Shown piece by piece: positions 1-6,617 of a DNA stretch of 37,318 bases; positions within the stretch are counted from its first letter, which is position 1; each line of letters opens with the position of its first letter. The stretch covers positions 1 to 37,318 of the forward strand of contig MHAK01000138.1 in the NCBI GenBank assembly GCA_001802945.1. The letters run 5' to 3'. The notes below the pieces were generated by a model. That model did no database searches. It was not told the DNA's origin and saw nothing but the letters and a program-made list of their open reading frames with translations. Source of the stretch: Ignavibacteria bacterium RIFCSPLOWO2_12_FULL_56_21 (lineage in GTDB: Bacteria; Bacteroidota; Ignavibacteria; UBA10030). Both the position numbers and the translations under genes were made by a program.

Positions 1-3
1 AGT

Positions 4-26
4 CCGGACGACAGGCGAATGTCCGG
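4..26 (-). terminator. possible hairpin downstream of the 40-531 barrel gene
   Basis: CCGGAC at 4-9 pairs with GTCCGG at 21-26, giving a 6-bp stem with an 11-nt loop just after the stop of the minus-strand barrel gene. The window ends before any U-tract could be seen, so a terminator role is only a guess. Confidence 0.25.
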
Positions 27-39
27 CATGGCGAACGGG

Positions 40-531
40 TCAGAAGAAGTAGTAGTGAAGAGAAGCCTGAGGCAGCGGAAGCACAGTGCCGTTGGAAAAA
101 TACACAAACATTCCCTGGATCGTTACATGGACCGCATCTTTGACGTTGAATTCGCTCCCGAGACCGGCGCCGAGCCGAAAAGGACCCGTCAAGTCGTTCT
201 TGCTATAGCCTGAATAAAAGTATCCCAGGGCGCCGACAAAAAAGAAGCGGTTCGAGCTCCCACGGGTCAAATCGTGCTGGTACTCGGCACCCACAGACAT
301 TGACAATTTCGCCGTGGTCTTGATAATGCCGAATACTCCCTGAAAGGAACTCTTGGAAGGCAGATGTGTGCGAAAACTGAGTCCGATGCCCGAAGCGGCT
401 CCCGCTGAAAAGCCAAGCCCATACACAGATTTGCCCAGACTTTCCGCCTGGTTGAGCCCGGAAGTGCCGACTTGAGCGAACGATGGAAAGGAAACGGCGA
501 TCACAAAAGCGACAGCAGACAAAATTCGCAT
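40..531 (-). CDS. small outer-membrane beta-barrel-like protein
   Basis: No family is recognised by name. The protein of about 163 residues opens with a clear Sec signal peptide (MRILSAVAFVIAVSFPSFAQ, cleavage after AQ). Alternating glycine, serine and aromatic stretches typical of small barrels follow, and it ends in YYFF, the aromatic C-terminus expected of a BAM substrate. An upstream ATG at 573 would add 14 residues without signal character, so 531 is preferred; neither start has a good Shine-Dalgarno sequence. It stands alone, separated from the upstream aminopeptidase gene by about 225 bp holding heptamer arrays and a hairpin. By inference it sits in the outer membrane; substrate and role are unknown. 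Confidence 0.6.
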   Translation of the reverse strand: MRILSAVAFVIAVSFPSFAQVGTSGLNQAESLGKSVYGLGFSAGAASGIGLSFRTHLPSKSSFQGVFGIIKTTAKLSMSVGAEYQHDLTRGSSNRFFFVGALGYFYSGYSKNDLTGPFRLGAGLGSEFNVKDAVHVTIQGMFVYFSNGTVLPLPQASLHYYFF

Positions 532-582
532 GAGAGGATTGGGAGAAAAGTAGGTGTCGGTTCGAAGAAACATAAGGAAATT

Positions 583-638
583 AGACGACAGACAACAGAG
601 GCCGAAGAACAGAAGTCAGAGGTCAGAATTCAGATATG
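583..638. repeat. degenerate heptamer tandem array 1
   Basis: Eight consecutive 7-nt units run without a break: AGACGAC, AGACAAC, AGAGGCC, GAAGAAC, AGAAGTC, AGAGGTC, AGAATTC, AGATATG. Most follow the pattern AGAnnnC. The array lies between the barrel gene and the aminopeptidase gene. No coding or RNA role is apparent. Confidence 0.75.
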
Positions 639-653
639 CTCTTCCGCTACATT

Positions 654-702
654 CTGCAATCCGCGTTCCGCACTCGCCATTCGACACTCGAAAATCGACA
701 AC
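654..702. repeat. degenerate heptamer tandem array 2
   Basis: Seven 7-nt units are in register: CTGCAAT, CCGCGTT, CCGCACT, CGCCATT, CGACACT, CGAAAAT, CGACAAC. The unit drifts from CCGCnnT to CGAnAnT along the array. It is 15 nt from array 1 and abuts the hairpin at 702-737. Confidence 0.7.
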
Positions 703-737
703 CCGCCTGCCATTCGAGAACTCAGATGGCGGGCAGG
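702..737 (-). terminator. probable terminator hairpin after the aminopeptidase gene
   Basis: The 12-nt arms at 702-713 and 726-737 pair except for one wobble and one mismatch, around a 12-nt loop. On the minus strand the hairpin follows the stop of the 757-1713 gene by about 20 nt and is followed by TTGTCGATTTTCG, a weak T-rich tail. It may end transcription of the aminopeptidase gene. Confidence 0.4.
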
Positions 738-756
738 TCGACAATCCCTCCGTGCT

Positions 757-1713
757 TTACACAAGCATCTTCCCGTCTTCCAATATTTTCCTCCCATCAA
801 ACATAACTGTCGGTTTTGTTACCAAACCGTCGAGATGACTCTGCACCCTCACACTTCCTCCCATCGATATGTTGTCTCCGAACGCCACATGAATTGTCCC
901 CATCACTTTCTCATCTTCCAGGATCACACCGGAGATGACCGCCTTGTCGTTCGTTCCAATGCCGAATTCAGCGACATTCCGGGCGAGCCTTCCCTTCTCT
1001 TCCCAAATGCGAAGGAGTTTCTCAGCTTCCGGACCACCTGTGACTTCTTCGCCGTACCCCTTTTTCACGACGATACGCAGCGGACGAGTGACTTTGCCGA
1101 GTGCTGCCATGGACCCGTCGACAACCAGAATTCCTTCCGATTCTCCTTCGAGCGGTGCAAGGAAGGCTTCTCCCGTCGGCAGGTTTCCACCCGTTCCTTT
1201 TTCGCGGAAGAGTCCATGACTTGCGATCGCCTTCCGCCCTCTCACGGGCATTGTAAGGTTGGTTCCGGCAGGGGCCGTGACTTTTACGACGGACGTTCTG
1301 TCAAGCAGGTTTGCAAGTTTGTTGGTTCGCTCGGCGATGGCGAAGTAATCGGCATTCATGCACCGAACCATTACCTCTTCAGTGATGCCGGGAAGCGTAC
1401 AGATGCGCACGCCCAACGCCTGTGCAGACCTTTTTGCGTCCGTGTGGGTCATCGACATGCTTGTCGGACAGAACACAAGGTCCATCCGCTTCATCAACTC
1501 AGCAACTTCGGCCGGCGGTTCTTCTCCGGGGACTCGACGTGGTGTCATCTCGACAAGGAAGACCTCATTTCCCTGTTCGTGCACTACATCAAACAGTGCT
1601 CTGCCAATAGAGCGGCACGGCTCGTCTGTGATAACGGCGACTTTCTCGCCTGGACGAAGTCCCATGCAGTCCCGTACTGCTATCAAAGCGGCATTCTGTA
1701 ACGGAGTCGACAT
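757..1713 (-). CDS. M29-type metallo-aminopeptidase
   Basis: This 318-residue protein resembles the thermophilic aminopeptidase (AmpS/aminopeptidase T, peptidase M29) superfamily, cytosolic dimetal enzymes that remove N-terminal residues from peptides. Candidate metal ligands lie in GGNLPTGEAFLAP (175-187, E182), AEFGIGTN (248-255, E249), TIHVAFGDN (H275) and SHLDG (H293, D295). It is shorter than the classic enzymes of about 410 residues, as in the short bacterial/archaeal branch annotated as leucyl aminopeptidase; exact substrate is not predictable. The ATG at 1713 has no clear ribosome binding site. It lies downstream of an MFS gene and the REP-like element, in a region that also encodes a peptide transporter and proline dehydrogenase, which suits peptide breakdown. 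Confidence 0.8.
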   Translation of the reverse strand: MSTPLQNAALIAVRDCMGLRPGEKVAVITDEPCRSIGRALFDVVHEQGNEVFLVEMTPRRVPGEEPPAEVAELMKRMDLVFCPTSMSMTHTDAKRSAQALGVRICTLPGITEEVMVRCMNADYFAIAERTNKLANLLDRTSVVKVTAPAGTNLTMPVRGRKAIASHGLFREKGTGGNLPTGEAFLAPLEGESEGILVVDGSMAALGKVTRPLRIVVKKGYGEEVTGGPEAEKLLRIWEEKGRLARNVAEFGIGTNDKAVISGVILEDEKVMGTIHVAFGDNISMGGSVRVQSHLDGLVTKPTVMFDGRKILEDGKMLV

Positions 1714-1733
1714 AGTATTCTGGGCGTTGCGTC

Positions 1734-1845
1734 GGTGCTAGTGCCGTTCCCAATAACCAATCTTGTGTTCTCGTTTACAGAAGCATTGGGAACGAGCACT
1801 AGTGCACGCTCCCACACAGTCTTTATTAGTGGGAGCGGCACTAGT
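1734..1845. repeat. REP-like double palindrome
   Basis: Two imperfect hairpins lie back to back. AGTGCCGTTCCCAAT (1740-1754) pairs with ATTGGGAACGAGCACT (1785-1800). AGTGCACGCTCCCAC (1801-1815) pairs with GTGGGAGCGGCACT (1829-1842). ACTAGT motifs mark the junction (1798-1803) and the right edge (1840-1845). Short palindromes containing TTGGGAACG are typical of REP elements moved by TnpA_REP/RAYT proteins. No transposase is in the window. The element may also stop transcription from the MFS gene at 1854. Confidence 0.6.
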
Positions 1846-1853
1846 TATCTTCC

Positions 1854-3188
1854 CTACTTCGACTTCGCACGTACAGCAATCGTCTCTAACCCGTGAGCAT
1901 TCGGACCCGACTCCACCCGTCGCAACAAGAATGCGAACGCGAGTCCGATACATCCGAGCGACGATAAGATCCACATGCCGGCAGAATATCCATCGGGATT
2001 CGCTGGCCCGGCCGCCCCCCAATCATTCGCAGTACCGATCGCGAGGTTCATCGCAAACACCCCTACCTGCTGAACCAGCGTCATCAATGCATACGCAGTT
2101 CCCAGACGCTTCTGATCGACTATGTACGCGACTGAAGGCCACATGACGGCTGGAATAAGCGAAAAAGAGATGCCGAGCATGCTGACAGGGAGCCACAGCG
2201 TGACGTCGCTGTACGCCATGATGAGATACACGGGCATGAGCAGAAGCGTCGCCATCATCATGAATGTGGCACGCTTTCCCACCCGATCGACAAGTAGCCC
2301 GAAGAGCGGCGTTGCGAACATCGCTGAGAGGGGCAGTAAACTGTTGAAGAATGATGCGGTTTCGCGTGCGGTTTCCGGCTCGACTCCTGCAAAATGTGTG
2401 TCGAGGAAGAACTTCACGGCGAATGTCCGGAACGGGAACACTCCCGAATAAAACGTGAAGCACAATGCAACGACGAACCAGAACGAACGGTCGAATTTCA
2501 AGAAATTCTTCCAGTCGATCTTATCGGTTTCAGCTGCGGGACCAAGCTCATACTTTGTTTCAGCCTGCCGCTCCAAGATCCAGTAGAATGCCGCTGCGAC
2601 GAGGCATACGACCCCGGTCACAACTGCGATCCACATCGGACCCTCCCAGCTCGGTCCGGCTTCGGGGCCGTTCGGATAGAACGCCCATCCCGCCCAAGAA
2701 GGCGCGTTGTCTGCGGCGACAGAGGCCATTCTTGCGATCATGAGATTCACGCCGAATGCGAACCCGAGTTCTTTCCCCTTGAACCATTTTGCTATCGCCG
2801 TCGTGATCGCTACGATCTGCGATTCCGCTCCAAGACCGAGTATGACCCGGCCAATAACCATGGTCGTGAACGAACCCTCGACGACCATGAGCAGCGCGCC
2901 GAGCAGGCACAGCGCCGAGAAAGCCGCGATCGAGCGCTTCGTTCCCAGCCGGTCAACGATCAGTCCCCCGATCAGCAGCGTCAAGAGCGCAGCAACGCTG
3001 TAGGCGGAATTCAGCCAGCCGATCTCCTGATTGCTGAACCCGAGCTGCTTCTCAAATACATCGACGACCGGATTGATCGAATCGTAGATGTAGTAGTTCC
3101 CGAACATGGCCAGACTCAGGAACAAGAGGATCGACCACCGGGCGAGTAACGTCGGTTGAGGTCGTAGGCCAGAGGATCCAGTTATCAT
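1854..3188 (-). CDS. MFS transporter
   Basis: A 444-residue polytopic protein with about 12 hydrophobic segments, the usual length of a major facilitator superfamily permease. The loop between the second and third helices has the MFS signature form (GGLIVDRLGTKR, near residues 74-85), and a second copy, GLLVDRVGKRAT, opens the C-terminal half. A soluble tryptophan/proline-rich insert of about 25 residues (APSWAGWAFYPNGPEAGPSW) interrupts the N-terminal half. It is an inner-membrane secondary transporter; substrate cannot be read from the sequence. The start at 3188 has no strong Shine-Dalgarno. It lies downstream of the OPT gene with an 84-bp gap holding two hairpins, so it may be transcribed separately. 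Confidence 0.85.
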   Translation of the reverse strand: MITGSSGLRPQPTLLARWSILLFLSLAMFGNYYIYDSINPVVDVFEKQLGFSNQEIGWLNSAYSVAALLTLLIGGLIVDRLGTKRSIAAFSALCLLGALLMVVEGSFTTMVIGRVILGLGAESQIVAITTAIAKWFKGKELGFAFGVNLMIARMASVAADNAPSWAGWAFYPNGPEAGPSWEGPMWIAVVTGVVCLVAAAFYWILERQAETKYELGPAAETDKIDWKNFLKFDRSFWFVVALCFTFYSGVFPFRTFAVKFFLDTHFAGVEPETARETASFFNSLLPLSAMFATPLFGLLVDRVGKRATFMMMATLLLMPVYLIMAYSDVTLWLPVSMLGISFSLIPAVMWPSVAYIVDQKRLGTAYALMTLVQQVGVFAMNLAIGTANDWGAAGPANPDGYSAGMWILSSLGCIGLAFAFLLRRVESGPNAHGLETIAVRAKSK

Positions 3189-3212
3189 GTAGGACTCATG
3201 GAAAAATAGAAA

Positions 3213-3230
3213 GCCACAAAGAGCACAAAG
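3213..3230. repeat. short nonamer repeat, two units
   Basis: GCCACAAAG (3213-3221) and AGCACAAAG (3222-3230) are adjacent 9-nt units. The same unit, inverted, occurs at 25831-25858. The array lies in the 84-bp gap between the OPT and MFS genes and overlaps one arm of the hairpin at 3223-3242. Confidence 0.5.
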
Positions 3231-3258
3231 ATACGTTTGTGCGGCAAGAGAACTTGCC
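3223..3258 (-). terminator. tandem hairpins after the OPT gene
   Basis: Reading the minus strand after the OPT stop, GGCAAG-TTCT-CTTGCC (3258-3243) is a perfect 6-bp stem. It is followed directly by GCACAAA-CGTATC-TTTGTGC (3242-3223), a 7-bp stem, and then a pyrimidine-rich tail containing TATTTTTCC. This is a plausible intrinsic terminator between OPT and the MFS gene, though part of it coincides with the nonamer repeat. Confidence 0.45.
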
Positions 3259-3272
3259 AGCTCGCCTCCACG

Positions 3273-5330
3273 CTAATGTGCCAGCGGCTTCCGGCCTACG
3301 CGATACAACGTGAAACCCATGAGCGCGAAGCATGCGACGCCGAGCAGTTCATAACCGCCGACACCGAGCAACGACGTCAGCCAGGGACCGATGTTCACGC
3401 TTGCGATCAGGTTCTCGCCGAATTCTGTCACGGAGATCAGCGCAACGATAACTCCCAGGAGCGCACCACCGGCAACAAGGCCCGTGGCGAACAGCCCTCC
3501 GGGGCTGAGTTCATCGTCATCCACGCTTTTGCCTTCCCTCTTTGATTGCATATCGACAATTCCCTTGATCGCGCCGCCGACGAAGATCGGCAACGTTGTC
3601 GAAAGTGGCAGATACGCACCCACCGCGAACGACAGCGATTTCACGCCGCACAATTCCACGGTGATTGCAAGAAACACGCCGACCAGCACGAACTGCCAGT
3701 CGAGGTTGAACGACAGAAGCCCCTTGATCAGAGTGGCCATCAACGTCCCCTGTGGTGCGGGGAACTTGTCGCTTCCGATCGCGTGGGTCAGCCCTTGGTC
3801 GATCATGACACTCGTCGGCGTATCGAGGATCTTCACGGTCGCGCCGATGATGATCGACGATACGATGGCGCCGACGAACAGGCTCATTTGCTGGTATCTC
3901 GGCGTTGCGCCCACGATGTAGCCGGTCTTCAGGTCTTGCGATGTTGCGCCGCCATTCGCCGCCGCGACGCAGATCATGCTGCCGACGACGAGGGCCATGG
4001 GTTCGTAGAACATACCCGTCCAGCCCACGGCGATAAACACCAGACTCGTTCCCATGAGCGTTGCAATCGTCATGCCCGAGATCGGGTTGGAGGACGATCC
4101 GATGATGCCCACGATCCGGCTAGAAACCGTGACGAAGAAGAATCCAAAGATGATCACCAGCACGCCAAGCAGGAGTTTCGACAGTACCGAATCGCCCGGG
4201 ATCATCGGGAGGAACGCCATGATGACGACCAGGCCGATGCTCCCGCCGATCACTGTCATGAATGACAGATCATTATCCGTGCGCGCCTGCGATATTCCTT
4301 CTTTCCGCTCTTTTAAGGAAGCAACGCTTGCCTTGAACGAAGAAACGATCGTTGGCAACGTCTTCAACAGCGTGATGAAGCCGCCCGCTGCGACGGCGCC
4401 GGCACCGATCTGCCGCACATAGGCGCGATAGATCGCCTGGGTCATGTCTCCAAAAGTCTGGGTGGCAGGGTCCCAGGCCCCCGGTCCGCCAGCAGTAGTA
4501 ATATTTGCCAGATAGCCGAGCTTGACGAGTTGGTCTGCGATCACCGTCGTCGGAACGAGAGAAGCAAGCAGCGGAATGATGCCGAGCCATCCCAGCACGC
4601 CGCCCGCAACAAGTACACCCGCGATCCTTGGACCGATGATATAGCCGACACCGAGATACTCCGGCGTGATCGCCGCGTTGACGGTAGCCGAAGGGAAGTA
4701 TTTGTTGGTCTGCGCCGTCACCCATGACGGGACAGCCGCGATCGCCTGGAACACGAGCTGAGAGATCGCATAGATCCCGGAGAACGCGAGTCCCTGGTAA
4801 GCAGTCTTCGCAAAGTCTCCCCCCTTCTCGCCGGCAATAAGGACGGACGCGCATGCAGTTCCTTCGGGATACGGAAGAGTTCCGTGCTCCTGAACAATGA
4901 GCGAGCGTCGCAGCGGGATCATCATCAGCGTCCCAAGAAGCCCGCCGAACATCGCTATGAAGAAGATCGTCCAGTAGTTAAAGTAATCGGCCGACGACGC
5001 CCCTCCATCCGCCACCGACAGGAACAGGAATCCCGGCAGCGTGAACACGACACCCGCGGCGATCGACTCGCCGGCGGAGCCTGCGGTCTGGATAATGTTG
5101 TTCTCGAGGATGGTCGTTTTGAGGAATTTTCGGCCGAGGGAAATGGCCAGCACGGCGATGGGAATGGAGGCGGACACGGTCAGCCCTGCCCGGAGCGCGA
5201 GATACACCGTCGCTGCTCCAAACAGAACTCCCATGAGCGCACCCACGACGATCGATTTGGCCGTGAACTCCGGGATCGATTGCGTAGCCGCGATGAACGG
5301 CTGGAAGCGCTTTATCTGAGTCTCAGCCAT
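3273..5330 (-). CDS. OPT family oligopeptide transporter
   Basis: The 685-residue protein has about 15 hydrophobic helices and the features of the prokaryotic oligopeptide transporter (OPT) family: a glycine-rich first helix pair, QTAGSAGES at 81-89 and FTLPG at 96-100. OPT proteins are proton-coupled inner-membrane importers of small peptides, or of metal chelates in some branches; which applies is not readable here. The start at 5330 is well supported by AAGGAG five bases upstream. It follows the proline dehydrogenase gene across a 190-bp gap with inverted nonamer arrays, and its neighbours (aminopeptidase, proline dehydrogenase) suggest peptides as substrate. The length matches the family and no break is visible. 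Confidence 0.9.
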   Translation of the reverse strand: MAETQIKRFQPFIAATQSIPEFTAKSIVVGALMGVLFGAATVYLALRAGLTVSASIPIAVLAISLGRKFLKTTILENNIIQTAGSAGESIAAGVVFTLPGFLFLSVADGGASSADYFNYWTIFFIAMFGGLLGTLMMIPLRRSLIVQEHGTLPYPEGTACASVLIAGEKGGDFAKTAYQGLAFSGIYAISQLVFQAIAAVPSWVTAQTNKYFPSATVNAAITPEYLGVGYIIGPRIAGVLVAGGVLGWLGIIPLLASLVPTTVIADQLVKLGYLANITTAGGPGAWDPATQTFGDMTQAIYRAYVRQIGAGAVAAGGFITLLKTLPTIVSSFKASVASLKERKEGISQARTDNDLSFMTVIGGSIGLVVIMAFLPMIPGDSVLSKLLLGVLVIIFGFFFVTVSSRIVGIIGSSSNPISGMTIATLMGTSLVFIAVGWTGMFYEPMALVVGSMICVAAANGGATSQDLKTGYIVGATPRYQQMSLFVGAIVSSIIIGATVKILDTPTSVMIDQGLTHAIGSDKFPAPQGTLMATLIKGLLSFNLDWQFVLVGVFLAITVELCGVKSLSFAVGAYLPLSTTLPIFVGGAIKGIVDMQSKREGKSVDDDELSPGGLFATGLVAGGALLGVIVALISVTEFGENLIASVNIGPWLTSLLGVGGYELLGVACFALMGFTLYRVGRKPLAH

Positions 5331-5381
5331 AGGAACTCCTTACGCTGATGAGGAGATATGTGGTGGGAACGTGCGTATTGC

Positions 5382-5387
5382 AGTATA
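5382..5387 (-). promoter_or_regulatory. possible -10 box for the OPT gene
   Basis: On the minus strand TATACT lies about 50 nt upstream of the OPT start, just downstream of the nonamer array at 5396-5422. A TTGGCG from the array lies 19 nt further upstream and could act as a poor -35. It is a candidate only. Confidence 0.25.
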
Positions 5388-5395
5388 TAAAGAAA

Positions 5396-5483
5396 ACCGC
5401 CAGGGACGCCAAGAAAGACGGAGATTGGTTGAAAAATCCGGAGTCGGTCTCAAAGGCTTGACAATCTTGACGTTCTTGGCGGT
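5396..5483. repeat. inverted pair of nonamer arrays
   Basis: The left array has three 9-nt units: ACCGCCAGG (5396-5404), GACGCCAAG (5405-5413), AAAGACGGA (5414-5422). The right array is the same family on the other strand: CTTGACAAT, CTTGACGTT, CTTGGCGGT (5457-5483). The arms could fold together between the proline dehydrogenase stop and the OPT start. The same unit occurs a third time at 6574-6602. Confidence 0.7.
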
Positions 5484-5520
5484 GCATGTTTGCCGAGCAC
5501 TCGGAGTGCGGGGGTATCCG

Positions 5521-6429
5521 TCACGCCGGCCGCGAAAACATTGCCTTGAACACATACCCGGCGATCTGCGGGTTCTCACGCAGCCTCCGCACGCTGTATG
5601 CGTACCAGTGCTCGCCAAACGGCACATACACGCGAAGTGAATGGCCCGTGGACAGGATGGTATTCCGCAGTCCTTCCTGAACGCCGAGCAACATCTGAAA
5701 CTCATACTCATTAGGCTTCAATCCGTGCCGCGCGATGCTGCCGTAAGCCTTGTCCACAAGCACATCATCGTGCGTGGCTATACCCACACGGCAGCCGCCG
5801 TCAAACATGACGTCCAGAAGTCGCGAAAAGTTGTTTCGCACATCTTCCCGCGATTTGAAAGCGATGCTTTCCGGTTCGACGTAGATGCCTTTGCAGAGAC
5901 GGATCTCTCCGCCACCCCGCGAGATCATTGTCCGGATGTCGGGCTCCGCGCGGCGAAGATACGCCTGCGATACCATGCCGACGTTCGTCAAGCCCTCGCT
6001 GCGCAGCCGGTAGTAAATATCCCACGTTGCGTCGACGGTCGAAGAGTCCTCCATGTCGATCGTCAGCCTGTTCCCGAGGGACTCGGCGAGAACAACAATC
6101 GACCGCACATTCCGGTAACAAGCTTCCGTATCGAGAAGAAGGCCAAGCTGGCTTAGTTTTACCGATGCCGTCGACAGCAACCTGTGCCGGCCGATCGTTT
6201 GAAAGATCGATTCGATCAGCTTCTCGTTTGCTCCGGCCTCTTCGAGGCGCGTAATGTACTCCCCCAAAAGGTCCGTTGTAGCAACGAACCCACGGGAATT
6301 CAACGATCGGATTTGCACAACGGCTTCTTCGAGGGTAACACCCGCGATATAACGGCGCGCAACTGCGCCTACAATTGGCTTGGGAACGAATGGAAGGGTC
6401 GCAACAACAAGACGGTTCAGCAAAGACAT
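5521..6429 (-). CDS. proline dehydrogenase (PutB/PRODH type)
   Basis: The protein oxidises L-proline to delta-1-pyrroline-5-carboxylate with FAD, feeding electrons to the quinone pool. It is the monofunctional short form (302 residues, close to Bacillus-type PRODH), not the PutA fusion. Recognisable segments are KLSQLG (91-96), DMEDSS (125-130), RLCKGIY (177-183), IATHD (217-221) and WYAYSVRRLRENP (275-287), whose arginine pair binds the proline carboxylate in characterised enzymes. A longer frame reaches 6549 but would read through the terminator at 6491-6516, so the ATG at 6429 is chosen despite a weak ribosome binding site. No P5C dehydrogenase gene is in the window. The OPT transporter lies downstream. 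Confidence 0.9.
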   Translation of the reverse strand: MSLLNRLVVATLPFVPKPIVGAVARRYIAGVTLEEAVVQIRSLNSRGFVATTDLLGEYITRLEEAGANEKLIESIFQTIGRHRLLSTASVKLSQLGLLLDTEACYRNVRSIVVLAESLGNRLTIDMEDSSTVDATWDIYYRLRSEGLTNVGMVSQAYLRRAEPDIRTMISRGGGEIRLCKGIYVEPESIAFKSREDVRNNFSRLLDVMFDGGCRVGIATHDDVLVDKAYGSIARHGLKPNEYEFQMLLGVQEGLRNTILSTGHSLRVYVPFGEHWYAYSVRRLRENPQIAGYVFKAMFSRPA

Positions 6430-6460
6430 GCGCGAAAGTGGGGGCTCAAAGGAACGCGTC

Positions 6461-6489
6461 AATATACCCAGAGACGCAGGAAGAAGCAA
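6461..6489 (-). promoter_or_regulatory. candidate promoter of the proline dehydrogenase gene
   Basis: On the minus strand TATATT (6466-6461) is preceded after exactly 17 nt by TTGCTT (6489-6484). The -10 box fits sigma-70 five of six; the -35 fits only in TTG. It begins right behind the upstream terminator and would give a leader of about 25-30 nt before the ATG at 6429. Confidence 0.4.
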
Positions 6490-6490
6490 T

Positions 6491-6516
6491 AAAAAACCCC
6501 CTGATGACAGGGGGTT
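6491..6516 (-). terminator. intrinsic terminator of the 6618-7943 gene
   Basis: On the minus strand AAACCCCCTG-TCAT-CAGGGGGTTT forms a perfect stem, followed directly by TTTTTATTGC. This is a textbook rho-independent terminator about 100 nt after the barrel gene's stop, and it separates that gene from proline dehydrogenase. Confidence 0.85.
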
Positions 6517-6573
6517 TCTGTGCGATGACGTCCGTAGGAGCCATCTCAAATCTGAATTTTATTCATGCGTTTT

Positions 6574-6602
6574 CTCTTGGCGTCCTTGGCGTTCTTGGCG
6601 GT
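6574..6602. repeat. nonamer array, third copy
   Basis: Three 9-nt units in a row: CTCTTGGCG, TCCTTGGCG, TTCTTGGCG, then GT. This is the same unit as the arrays at 5396-5483, in the orientation of the right arm. It lies between the terminator and the stop codon of the 6618-7943 gene. Confidence 0.65.
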
Positions 6603-6617
6603 ACTCTTTTTCTATTC

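Noticed and set aside
583-702. CRISPR array
   Set aside because: Units are only 7 nt, degenerate and without spacers, and there are no cas genes in the window.
472-1701. A long plus-strand open frame opposite the aminopeptidase gene
   Set aside because: It has no family features, and its complement is a convincing M29 peptidase with conserved metal-site motifs. It is a shadow of that gene.
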